Below, piece by piece: positions 1-6,711 of a DNA stretch of 9,139 nt. The translations under genes were made by a program, and so were the position numbers. The notes under the pieces are model-generated. The model was not told where the DNA came from. It worked only from the letters and a program-made list of their open reading frames with translations, and did not search any database. This stretch comes from Fibrobacteres bacterium CG2_30_45_31 (GTDB taxonomy: Bacteria > Fibrobacterota > Fibrobacteria > Fibrobacterales > Fibrobacteraceae), in the NCBI GenBank assembly GCA_001873075.1, contig MNYL01000141.1, positions 1-9,139 on the forward strand, written 5' to 3'. Position 1 is the stretch's first letter; every line of letters begins with the position of its first letter.

Positions 1-889
1 TCAAAGCCTTTTCTGAACTGTCTAATTTCATTCTAAGTGCGGGGAGCTGTCCTTCTAAGAAAAGCAATGTTTTTTCTGCTTCGGCACTCAACATGGCCAC
101 ATTCTGACGTACATAAGCATTCGCAATTGTATTCAAAATGGAGGCGGCACGATCAGGGTAGCGGTTGGCATAAGTCATTTGAAGAATGCCTGTTTTTTTT
201 CCTTTTTCCGACACAGAAAGTTGCTCACTTAAATTGCGGAAAGCAATCAGAGGGTCCACTTCGCTAAGTGCAAATCTTTGTCCTGGCGTTGCCATTAGAA
301 ATGCTACCGAAAAGTGAATTGTATCATTCAAATAGGGTACATGATAGGTGTCTCCCACCTTGCCTTTTAAAAGAACCTTTTCATCTGAAGATAATAGTTC
401 ATACGTTTGCTCTCCAGTAGTACGAGCGGTCCATTTCTCAGCCCGTACCTCTTCTGGAACAGAGAACAGCCTTAAGTCCATACGGCCTTCTTTATGAAGG
501 AGGCGATCTGTGCGACTAATGGGAGTGGCTGAGTAACATAAATGCGCTTCTTGGACAACGGCTCCGAGCACCATGCGGCTTTTAATAAGTTCAATTTCTG
601 CATCAGCAGGACTTGGGGCATCCAAAAGGGCTCCCATGTCTCCCATCGCCATGCCCGCTTTGCTCCCTTCTAAATCAATTTGTAAAAGAACATCACTTTG
701 AAATACAGGGCGTAGCCAACTCACAAACAAAAAGCCCACGACTGAACCTACAATAACGAATGCCGCAAGAATTTTCCAATGCGCTTTGAGGATGGAAAAA
801 ACTTCAAGGAGGTCAATTTCATCTTCAGCTACAGCATTTACAGGTATTTGTGATGTTGGAATGGGGGCAGAAGAAACTTCATTTATCAT
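1..889 (-). CDS. wzc: Wzc-like polysaccharide co-polymerase / chain-length determinant, N-terminal part (gene continues past the left edge)
   Basis: 296 complete codons are visible before the left edge; the C-terminus is outside. The start ATG (889-887) lies 6 bp after the wza stop and has no clear ribosome binding site, suggesting coupling to wza. An N-terminal cytoplasmic stretch with EDEIDLLEV (about 22-30) leads to a transmembrane segment (about 38-59) and a periplasmic Wzz-type domain. DAEIELIKSRMVLG (96-109) and the region around LSVSEKGKKTGIL (224-236) match E. coli Wzc as I remember it. In that family the protein sits in the inner membrane, contacts the Wza channel and controls polymer length; the cytoplasmic C-terminus is usually a tyrosine autokinase with a Tyr-rich tail. 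Whether the kinase is present here cannot be seen, so a kinase-less Wzz-like protein remains possible. Family assignment is firm; the exact symbol is likely. Confidence 0.88.
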   Translation of the reverse strand, partial: MINEVSSAPIPTSQIPVNAVAEDEIDLLEVFSILKAHWKILAAFVIVGSVVGFLFVSWLRPVFQSDVLLQIDLEGSKAGMAMGDMGALLDAPSPADAEIELIKSRMVLGAVVQEAHLCYSATPISRTDRLLHKEGRMDLRLFSVPEEVRAEKWTARTTGEQTYELLSSDEKVLLKGKVGDTYHVPYLNDTIHFSVAFLMATPGQRFALSEVDPLIAFRNLSEQLSVSEKGKKTGILQMTYANRYPDRAASILNTIANAYVRQNVAMLSAEAEKTLLFLEGQLPALRMKLDSSEKAL

Positions 890-895
890 AGCGTT

Positions 896-2038
896 TTACC
901 AGTTACTAATCGCGTCTTTAGCATTTTTTGTCGAAGTTACAGATAAAGTGGAATAGTACAATAGTTGTGCTGTGGGTAAAATCTGACTGACGACGCGGTT
1001 CCAACGAGCAAGGCCTGTCGCATCTACAAAGATGATATCGTTCGGTTTAAGCTGGAATTGATCTCCAAATACCAATGCCAGCGGATTTTGGGAATTGAGG
1101 TGATAAACATTGATCGTATCTGGAGTCGCATCCATTCGAATGACATAAATCCCTTGACTCTTCGCTGTGTTTACTTGTAGTCCACCGACTTCGGCGAGAG
1201 CTTGTGATAGCGTCATTTTTCCTTTGATTAGTGGCAACGCCTGTTGCTTGGTGACTTCTCCCATCACATATATTTTAGCTTCATCTTGGCCTGCTACACG
1301 AATAACATCGTTATCTTTAAGCATGATGTCTGAGGGGCCTGCCTTAGGAGGGTAAGTGGCTAGAAGATTAATCGGAGTCGTTTCTCCATCCCGTGTGAGT
1401 TCCACTCGACTCATGTCGCCCAATTCATTCACTCCACCGCACTGATTAATGGCATCTAGAAGACTGGTAGGAACGTCTGAAAGCGGAACGACACCCGCCC
1501 TTTGGACAGATCCTTGGATGTATGTTTTTTGGCTTTGGCTTTTAATTAAACGAACATCAATTTGGGGATTATTTAGAATTTTTGACAAGGATTCCAGAAT
1601 GGTGAGACGCAATTCAGCGACAGTCTTCCCTGCCACAGGAATTTGACCTGCATAAGGGTAGAACATGGCCCCATCTCCACCAATCAGTTGGCCAACTGCA
1701 TTGTCGCTTCTGTAGGGGCCAAGAGGCATGGTAAGTTCTGGATGTTCCCAAACCGTCACTTGGACAATATCAAAAGAACCCAACTTGTAAGCGGAAGGTT
1801 TATAATCTAAAAGCTTTTGAGGAATTAATGCCGTTTGTACTTTATTGTTGGCAATTGCAGCGAGAGTTGTGGGCGTAATACTTTGCAGATGAACTTGAGC
1901 CCCTTGGAAAGAGGCAAGGGTATCCACGCTTCCATTTTCATTTGAATATTGATCGAAAACCATTCCAGGTGCCCAAAAACAACCAGAAAAAGACATTACC
2001 ACTGGGAAAAGAACACAAGAAAAGGCTAAAAATCGCAA
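896..2038 (-). CDS. wza: Wza-like outer-membrane polysaccharide export lipoprotein
   Basis: 380 residues, essentially the length of E. coli Wza (379 from memory). A lipoprotein signal peptide ends in FSGC with the lipidated cysteine at position 20. The poly-export domain follows, with VWEHPELTMPLGPYR (96-110) and DGAMFYPYAG (122-131), then SLBB-type domains (about 170-250 and 255-340). The C-terminal segment ARWNRVVSQILPT (344-356) and the terminal NW closely resemble the Wza amphipathic helix that forms the outer-membrane pore. The family builds an octameric channel for capsule or exopolysaccharide working with Wzc. The start is supported by an AGGGAG ribosome binding site (plus-strand 2047-2052) 8 nt upstream. 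It is first in a minus-strand unit with the wzc-like gene 6 bp downstream; no wzb phosphatase gene lies between them. Assignment is strong. Confidence 0.94.
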   Translation of the reverse strand: MRFLAFSCVLFPVVMSFSGCFWAPGMVFDQYSNENGSVDTLASFQGAQVHLQSITPTTLAAIANNKVQTALIPQKLLDYKPSAYKLGSFDIVQVTVWEHPELTMPLGPYRSDNAVGQLIGGDGAMFYPYAGQIPVAGKTVAELRLTILESLSKILNNPQIDVRLIKSQSQKTYIQGSVQRAGVVPLSDVPTSLLDAINQCGGVNELGDMSRVELTRDGETTPINLLATYPPKAGPSDIMLKDNDVIRVAGQDEAKIYVMGEVTKQQALPLIKGKMTLSQALAEVGGLQVNTAKSQGIYVIRMDATPDTINVYHLNSQNPLALVFGDQFQLKPNDIIFVDATGLARWNRVVSQILPTAQLLYYSTLSVTSTKNAKDAISNW

Positions 2039-2108
2039 GGTAAAAACTCCCTAGAAAAAGAAACCCACGTCATAATGTCCATCCCAACCTGGGCAATAAC
2101 ACCATGGA

Positions 2109-2137
2109 ATTATAGAAATTTTTAAGATATATGTCTT
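2109..2137 (-). promoter_or_regulatory. Probable sigma70-type promoter for wza-wzc
   Basis: On the minus strand a perfect TATAAT (plus-strand 2109-2114) is preceded by a 17-nt AT-rich spacer and AAGACA (2132-2137), four of six matches to the -35 consensus. Transcription would start near 2101, leaving a leader of roughly 60 nt before the wza ATG that contains its AGGGAG site. This is a consensus match read by eye. AT-rich intergenic DNA produces such matches by chance, and the host sigma factor preference is unknown. Confidence 0.5.
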
Positions 2138-2287
2138 TGCAAACAAAAAAAACTATTATTTTCTTACAAGCGACTGAATCCTCTTGAAGGAATACTTGGG
2201 AGAGAGACAAAATTTCGAGATTTTTATTTTTTCGGCTTTTTGTTATTCTATCAGTGGATTCTTTTAACAATTAATAGGGAAGGATGC

Positions 2288-4726
2288 ATGAAAAACAAAA
2301 AAATTCTAGCGTATGTCGGACTGGTTTCCAGTTTAGCAATGGCTCAGACGGGTTTGAGTGGCGGTACGGATGGTCTCCATCAACAGAGCACAAGAACTTT
2401 AGGTCAGTGGGTAGTCTCTGTGGGTGTCGGTGCTGAAGTGACTACAGACAACGAAGGTATGGTTAGGGGTGGATATTATTATGATGCTGATGGGAATTTA
2501 GTCGCAATGGATAGAATTGTCCCCATGGTTGCAGGCAATGCCCATTTGGGAATAGGTCTCACAGATTTTTGGGATTTGGGTGCTGTTCTTCCCCTCAATT
2601 ATGATGGTGTCAATCCGGCAACGGAAGAATCCCACCTCAGAGGTGCGGGCATTGGTGATCTGCAAATGTGGACCAAATTACGGGCTCCCTTTGATACCGT
2701 GAGCGTATTCAATATGGCTCTCCTTGCGGAAGCTTATGCTCCTACTGGATCCGATAATGTGGGTATGAAACCGAGACATCAATGGTATGTTGACAGCTGG
2801 GGTAATTCTAGTGCTTATACTGCCAATGATTGGGCTTTTGGTGGAACTCTTATTTTAACTTTGGATTTGACTCGCATTGATATTCCAGTGCGCTGGAATT
2901 CACACTTAGGTTATGTGGGGGTTATCGGCGAAGGGGCTAATTCAGCAGTTTGGGGTACCGGCCTTAACGTTTTGGCAAGTACCGGTGCCGATTTCTTTGT
3001 TGAATTTTCGGGTGAAACGCGCATTGAAAAAACAGATATTCCCCGTGAACCCTTTGCAGATCCAATGCTTTTGACTCCAGGTGTTCGCGTGCATTTGCCC
3101 GCTGGCTTTGACCTCGCTTTGGGTGCTGATATAAGCATTAATTCGTTCCTTCATAATGATTATGAAGGCGAGAAAACAATGCCTGTGACACGGACCAAAG
3201 ATGGAAAAACGATTACCTACTCTGTGCCAGGAACCTCTCATTATGGAATTTCTGCACTTCTTAATTGGAGCAGTGCCTTTTTGAAGGATTCTGATGACGA
3301 TGGTGATGGTGTCTATAACAAGAAAGATCTGTGTGCACATACACCGTTTGGTGCGAGCACAGATTCAGTAGGTTGCCCAACGGATGAAGATAAGGATGGC
3401 ATTCCAGACTTTAAGGATAAGTGCGCTAATACTGAAAAAGGTATTGAAGTGGATTCCAATGGTTGCAACAGAGATACGGACCGAGATGGAGTGGTCGATC
3501 TTCTTGATAAGTGTCCTAATACGGAAGCTAAGGTTGCGGTAAACGAGTTCGGTTGCCCCATGGATTCGGATAAAGATGGTGTTGCTGATAATAAGGACAA
3601 GTGTCCTAATACTCGTAAAGGTTCCCCTGTGGATGTCACTGGTTGCCCAACGGATGCTGACAAGGATGGCGTAGCAGATCTGTTGGATAAGTGTCCGAAA
3701 TCTCCAGTAGGTGCTATTGTGGATTCTATTGGTTGCCCGATGGATACGGATAAGGACGGTATTTTTGACCATGTGGATAAGTGCCCCAAAACACCGATGG
3801 GTGCTGTGATTGATTCTGTCGGTTGTCCTGTGGACCTTGATAAGGACGGTGTTTTGGATTATAAGGATAAGTGCCTAAATACACCAGAGAAAGTGATGGT
3901 GGATTCAGTAGGTTGCCCAACGGATGCTGATAAGGATGGCGTAGCGGACCGTTTGGATAAGTGCCCGAACACAGTTCTCGGAACTATTGTCGATACAATT
4001 GGTTGCCCGAGAGATACTGACAAGGATGGTATTTTTGACAACCTTGACAAGTGTCCGAATACTCGAGTTGGTTCCTCTGTGGATAGCACCGGTTGTGCAA
4101 TGGATACCGATAAAGATGGCGTTGCGGATCATTTAGATAAGTGCCCGAATACTCCTGTTGGTATGACTGTGGACTCCACGGGTTGTATTCTTGATTCGGA
4201 TAAAGATGGCGTTGCGGACGTTCTTGATAAATGCCCGAGTACTCAGCCGAAAATGTCTGTAGATTCCACAGGTTGCGTATTGGATAGCGACAAGGACGGC
4301 GTAAGTGATGCTGATGATAAGTGTCCTTCGACTCTTCCCGGTGTGAAGATTAAGCCTGATGGGTGTCCTGTCGATAAGAAACAAGATCTGACCCAATTGA
4401 AAAAGGGTATTAACTTCAAGAAAAATTCCGCCAGTTTGACCAATGCAAGTTACTCCACATTAGATGATATTGTAGCTCTTCTCCGTCAGATTCCGGTGGC
4501 GAAGTTAGAAGTACAAGGCCATACTGATAGCAAGGGTAAGGAAGCATACAATCTCAATCTTTCTCAAAAACGTTCAGAATCAGTCGTTAATTATTTTATC
4601 AAGAAGGGTATTGAGCCCAACCGCGTTCGCGCTATTGGCTATGGTTCAGAACGTCCGATTGCGGACAATAATACTTCGGCTGGTCGCGAAACCAATCGTC
4701 GTGTTGAATTGGTTCCTTTTGAATAG
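2288..4726 (+). CDS. OmpA-family outer-membrane protein with 12 thrombospondin type 3 repeats
   Basis: 812 residues from the chosen ATG at 2288, which has AGGGAAGGA (2276-2284) just upstream and opens a good signal peptide (KNKK, hydrophobic core, cleavage after AMA at 19). An upstream in-frame ATG at 2240 would add 16 residues and spoil that signal. Residues 20-333 are rich in aromatic and glycine residues with alternating strands and probably form an outer-membrane beta-barrel. Residues 336-695 are twelve 30-residue units of the type DxDKDGVxDxxDKC...GCP, calcium-binding TSP3 repeats. The OmpA C-terminal domain (about 700-812) has HTD with D747 and NRR with R804, the expected peptidoglycan contacts. 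The protein should anchor the outer membrane to the cell wall through a long stiff linker. All 24 cysteines lie in the repeats. A possible -10 (TATTCT, 2244-2249) lacks a good -35. It is transcribed divergently from wza and followed by a strong terminator. Confidence 0.93.
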   Translation: MKNKKILAYVGLVSSLAMAQTGLSGGTDGLHQQSTRTLGQWVVSVGVGAEVTTDNEGMVRGGYYYDADGNLVAMDRIVPMVAGNAHLGIGLTDFWDLGAVLPLNYDGVNPATEESHLRGAGIGDLQMWTKLRAPFDTVSVFNMALLAEAYAPTGSDNVGMKPRHQWYVDSWGNSSAYTANDWAFGGTLILTLDLTRIDIPVRWNSHLGYVGVIGEGANSAVWGTGLNVLASTGADFFVEFSGETRIEKTDIPREPFADPMLLTPGVRVHLPAGFDLALGADISINSFLHNDYEGEKTMPVTRTKDGKTITYSVPGTSHYGISALLNWSSAFLKDSDDDGDGVYNKKDLCAHTPFGASTDSVGCPTDEDKDGIPDFKDKCANTEKGIEVDSNGCNRDTDRDGVVDLLDKCPNTEAKVAVNEFGCPMDSDKDGVADNKDKCPNTRKGSPVDVTGCPTDADKDGVADLLDKCPKSPVGAIVDSIGCPMDTDKDGIFDHVDKCPKTPMGAVIDSVGCPVDLDKDGVLDYKDKCLNTPEKVMVDSVGCPTDADKDGVADRLDKCPNTVLGTIVDTIGCPRDTDKDGIFDNLDKCPNTRVGSSVDSTGCAMDTDKDGVADHLDKCPNTPVGMTVDSTGCILDSDKDGVADVLDKCPSTQPKMSVDSTGCVLDSDKDGVSDADDKCPSTLPGVKIKPDGCPVDKKQDLTQLKKGINFKKNSASLTNASYSTLDDIVALLRQIPVAKLEVQGHTDSKGKEAYNLNLSQKRSESVVNYFIKKGIEPNRVRAIGYGSERPIADNNTSAGRETNRRVELVPFE
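3293..4372 (+). repeat. Tandem array of twelve in-frame 90-bp units (TSP3 repeats)
   Basis: Twelve units of exactly 90 bp begin at 3293, 3383, 3473 and every 90 bp up to 4283, with no change of frame or length. Each encodes one TSP3 motif carrying a calcium-ligand Asp series and two cysteines spaced C-x13-C, then x15 to the next unit. Units are diverged at the DNA level, but units 5 and 8 share long stretches (for example around 3643-3700 and 3913-3970). The array creates long spurious open frames on the opposite strand. Confidence 0.95.
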
Positions 4727-4763
4727 ATTAAATAATCGCTTGATATAGATTTACAGATTTACG

Positions 4764-4799
4764 AAAGACTCTTTCTCACAATGGAAAGGGTCTTTTTTT
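4764..4799 (+). terminator. Intrinsic terminator of the OmpA-family gene
   Basis: AAAGACTCTTTC (4764-4775) pairs with GAAAGGGTCTTT (4784-4795) as a 12-bp stem with a single G-U pair and an 8-nt loop. The stem runs into seven T residues (4793-4799). It begins 37 bp after the stop codon, a classic Rho-independent arrangement. Confidence 0.9.
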
Positions 4800-4858
4800 G
4801 TATGCTCCTCTGTTTTACGAATTGAGACCGCCCAACTCTAAAAATTCATTTTCTGCAA

Positions 4859-4950
4859 CCAGAAGCCGGTTCTCTCTGAGAAAAATTAGACTTCGGAACA
4901 CTGATTTGTAGCCCCGTAAGGGCGAGGATGGAACAACGTGACACCGCAAC
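4859..4950. repeat. Intergenic repeat unit A (first of two direct copies)
   Basis: This 92-bp unit runs from CCAGAAGCCGGTT to ACCGCAAC and is repeated, diverged, at 4952. Its right end (4924-4951) is identical over 28 bp to 5022-5049. It can fold into three small stems: TTCTC/GAGAA (4870-4874 with 4878-4882), AAATTAG/CTGATTT (4883-4889 with 4901-4907, one G-U pair) and GCCC/GGGC (4911-4914 with 4920-4923). The preceding GCAAC (4855-4859) may be the tail of an earlier truncated copy. Function and family are unknown. Confidence 0.8.
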
Positions 4951-4951
4951 A

Positions 4952-5048
4952 CCAGAAGCCGGTTCCCTCTCGGGGAACGTCAGGCTTCGCAGAGCTGACC
5001 TTTGGTCGGCCCCGCAGGGGTGAGGATGGAACAACGTGACACCGCAAC
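4952..5048. repeat. Intergenic repeat unit B (second direct copy)
   Basis: A 97-bp unit aligning with unit A at a 93-bp period: conserved left edge CCAGAAGCCGGTT, diverged middle, identical right edge. The middle keeps the same three stems with different bases: GTTCCC/GGGAAC (4962-4967 with 4973-4978), GTCAG/CTGAC (4979-4983 with 4995-4999) and CCCC/GGGG (5010-5013 with 5017-5020). Sequence change with retained pairing suggests the fold is selected, or that the element spreads as a palindromic unit. It runs directly into the palindrome at 5041. Confidence 0.8.
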
Positions 5049-5083
5049 AAATTGGCTCTGCGCGCCTCGCTCAATTTTGCGGT
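5041..5083. repeat. Imperfect palindrome closing the repeat array
   Basis: ACCGCAA (5041-5047) pairs with TTGCGGT (5077-5083). After a 2-nt bulge AATTG (5050-5054) pairs with CAATT (5072-5076), enclosing a GC-rich loop. The left arm is the end of repeat unit B, so the palindrome is either part of the element or its terminus. No T-run follows on either strand, so it does not look like a terminator. Confidence 0.7.
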
Positions 5084-5239
5084 CTAAACACCTATAGTTA
5101 ATTGTGGTATTGCACTTCAAGCTAGACTTCGCCGTGCTCTTAAGTGTTTCGTATTTTACTTTTTCTCTATTGATGGATTTGAAAAATGTGGGAGTCTTCT
5201 TAAATAGGGATTTCGTACTGAATAAAAAAGCCATTAATA

Positions 5240-5274
5240 AACAGAACCTCATGAATGAATCGTGAGGTTCTGTT
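5240..5274 (-). terminator. Terminator hairpin of the MgtC/DUF4010 gene
   Basis: AACAGAACCTCA (5240-5251) and TGAGGTTCTGTT (5263-5274) are perfect 12-bp inverted repeats around an 11-nt loop, which can be tightened by a further G-C and G-U pair. Read on the minus strand, the stem lies 35 bp past the stop codon of the MgtC-like gene and is followed by TTTATTA and then a T-run (complement of 5224-5229). The T-run starts about 10 nt after the stem, so this is slightly less canonical than the OmpA-gene terminator. On the plus strand no T-tract follows. Confidence 0.75.
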
Positions 5275-5309
5275 ATGAATAGATGGTTTGAAAGTTCGCT
5301 CTAGCGGAT

Positions 5310-6584
5310 TTAGAATAAAAACAAAAGCAACGCTACCGCAGTAGCAATGATCAAGAGAAACGCGGGAATAATGGATTTACGCATGGCAGGAGCCCCGAAA
5401 ATAATAACGAGGGACGCTTTACAAACCGTATTGCCAATGCCCGCAAGAATAATGGCCATACACGCCTGCGGCATAATAACAGTCCCCTTCCCTGCCATTT
5501 CCAGGGCAGAAAGTGCAATGGCATCCATATCGGCAAAACCCGCCACAAAGCTGGAAACGAGCAGTGCATCATCGCCTAAATAAAGTTTGACCGCGTTAGC
5601 GATAAAGAGGACTGCTGCGAAAATAACCCCAAATTTAATGGCAGGCATTAATTCAAAGGGGTTGGTATATCCCGTTGTCTGTTTTGGATGAAGTTTTGCT
5701 TCTTTGCGGTTCGCGTAGAAAGCATAAAGGAGCCCCGGAATTGGAGGAATCAGTAAGGGGAGAAATAAAGGCTTTAAGAAAGTGGGGCTTATAATGATAC
5801 AAATGACATAAACGCGGATGTACATGACAGACCACGCGATAATAATACCCATAGAAAGATTGCTACTATATTCTGGATTGTCTTTGCTACGTTGAGTAAG
5901 GCTCCAAGTTAAAGCGGTACTTGAGGCGAGGCCTCCAAGAAGGCCAGTAAGACCAATACCTTTCCCAGGGCCAATAATTTTAACTAACACATAACCTACA
6001 AAGCTAATACCCGAAATAAATACGACAAAAAGCCAAATTTTATACGGACTTAATACTTCCAAACCCGGAGGGCCGTAAGTTTGGTGCGGAAGAATCGGGA
6101 GAATTACCGCAGAGATAAGTGCGAATTTAATAGTCGCGATAAGATCATCACTGGATATTTTCTTTGCGAAGTCATGAAGTTGTTTTTTCACCGTCAAAAG
6201 CCAGAGCAAAGACACGGTGATGGCCGTCGCTTCCATAATGTGGTTGTACCAGCAAAGGGCACCTAAAAGGTACATCATGAGCATGGCGATGCTTGTAGTG
6301 AGCCCCGGTTGATTCTCTATTGTGGCTTCTTTGAATGCCGTGTAATGGGAAATTCCCAAAAGCAATCCAATGACCAATAAAATCGCAACGAAGGGTGCTG
6401 GAGAATCCATCAATTCGGAGATTAAGCCCGCAATAGCACCGGCAATACCTGTGATGGCAAATGTGCGCACTCCAGCAGGGTGATGATCCGTAGATTCATG
6501 GAATGAGTGCTCCCGTTGAATACCAACGAGGAAACCCAAGGCAAGTGCGCAGGCGAGTCTGTAAAAAACGTTGAGTTCAAACAT
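5310..6584 (-). CDS. MgtC/SapB family membrane protein with C-terminal DUF4010
   Basis: 424 residues. The start at 6584 is chosen because the protein then opens directly with the MgtC-type segment. An upstream in-frame extension of 28 residues has no family resemblance. A weak GAGAAG precedes the ATG. The MgtC/SapB signature appears as GFLVGIQRE (17-25) and AGVRTFAITG (37-46), followed by hydrophobic helices. The second half carries DUF4010 hallmarks: GLTGLLGGLASSTALTWSL (211-229) and GFADMDAIALSALEMA (349-364). About 11-13 transmembrane helices are likely in the inner membrane. MgtC proteins are linked to magnesium limitation and envelope ATPase or polymer control in pathogens; for the two-domain DUF4010 type the substrate is not established, so no function is assigned. 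The gene is alone, divergent from the methyltransferase and convergent with the OmpA gene. Family call is strong. Confidence 0.9.
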   Translation of the reverse strand: MFELNVFYRLACALALGFLVGIQREHSFHESTDHHPAGVRTFAITGIAGAIAGLISELMDSPAPFVAILLVIGLLLGISHYTAFKEATIENQPGLTTSIAMLMMYLLGALCWYNHIMEATAITVSLLWLLTVKKQLHDFAKKISSDDLIATIKFALISAVILPILPHQTYGPPGLEVLSPYKIWLFVVFISGISFVGYVLVKIIGPGKGIGLTGLLGGLASSTALTWSLTQRSKDNPEYSSNLSMGIIIAWSVMYIRVYVICIIISPTFLKPLFLPLLIPPIPGLLYAFYANRKEAKLHPKQTTGYTNPFELMPAIKFGVIFAAVLFIANAVKLYLGDDALLVSSFVAGFADMDAIALSALEMAGKGTVIMPQACMAIILAGIGNTVCKASLVIIFGAPAMRKSIIPAFLLIIATAVALLLFLF

Positions 6585-6684
6585 AATCTTCTCAGTTGAG
6601 GAATGCAGAGAATAGGTTCTATTGAATATGAAATCTATATTCTCTCCTCCAAAAAGTTCCCCACACAAAACAATTCCTCTGGGG

Positions 6685-6690
6685 TATACT
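6685..6690 (+). promoter_or_regulatory. Possible -10 element for the methyltransferase-ligA pair
   Basis: TATACT lies 21 bp before the chosen ATG at 6712, so transcripts would have a very short leader. No acceptable -35 hexamer is seen at 16-18 bp spacing, and there is no TGn extension. Its presence inside the longer alternative reading frame favours the downstream start. This is a weak call made by eye. Confidence 0.3.
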
Positions 6691-6711
6691 TTGAAAAGTT
6701 ATCTTTGTTAC

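Larger units (their letters stand above)
4800..5309. other. Gene-free convergent intergenic region holding structured repeats
   Basis: About 510 bp between the terminator of the OmpA-family gene and the stop of the MgtC-like gene. I find no credible coding sequence. Short minus-strand frames here cross the repeats and have no family resemblance. From left to right it holds a short AT-rich lead (4800-4854), two repeat units (4859-5048), a palindrome (5041-5083), a plain AT-rich stretch (5084-5239) and a terminator hairpin (5240-5274). In the plain stretch the only structure is a weak imperfect stem, CACTTCAAG (5113-5121) against CTTAAGTG (5139-5146). TAGACTTCG at 5123-5131 recurs from unit A (4887-4895) and might mark a decayed third copy. 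Confidence 0.8.

Noticed and set aside
37..267. Plus-strand open frame of 76 codons at the left edge
   Set aside because: It lies antisense within the clearly coding wzc-like gene and shows no family resemblance.
2070..2270. 66-codon minus-strand open frame between wza and the OmpA gene
   Set aside because: It overlaps the likely wza promoter and the leader of the OmpA-family gene, has no ribosome binding site, and its composition reflects AT-rich intergenic DNA.
2240..2287. Upstream ATG extending the OmpA-family protein by 16 residues
   Set aside because: It would put extra residues ahead of a well-formed signal peptide, while the ATG at 2288 has a strong Shine-Dalgarno sequence.
3313..4443. 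Several long minus-strand open frames opposite the OmpA-family gene
   Set aside because: They come from the stop-poor complement of the 90-bp tandem repeats. Their translations are low-complexity echoes of the array in two frames and have no family resemblance.
4924..5049. Two identical 28-bp direct repeats resembling a minimal CRISPR
   Set aside because: Only two copies exist, the interval between them is 70 bp, and that interval is itself homologous to the sequence left of the first copy. This is a diverged 93-bp tandem duplication, not repeats with unrelated spacers; no cas gene is present.
4980..5252. 90-codon minus-strand open frame and two shorter ones (4846-5034, 4886-5074)
   Set aside because: The 90-codon frame starts inside the loop of the MgtC-gene terminator hairpin and crosses the repeats. 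The peptides are repeat-derived, have no plausible ribosome binding site and show no domain features.
6585..6680. Promoter for the MgtC-like gene on the minus strand
   Set aside because: A TATTCT-like box can be found (complement of 6609-6614), but no convincing -35 accompanies it, so it was not called.
6622..6711. Upstream extension of the methyltransferase frame from a TTG at 6622 or ATG at 6628
   Set aside because: The added residues have no similarity to the family and cover the putative promoter; the ATG at 6712 gives a normal length.
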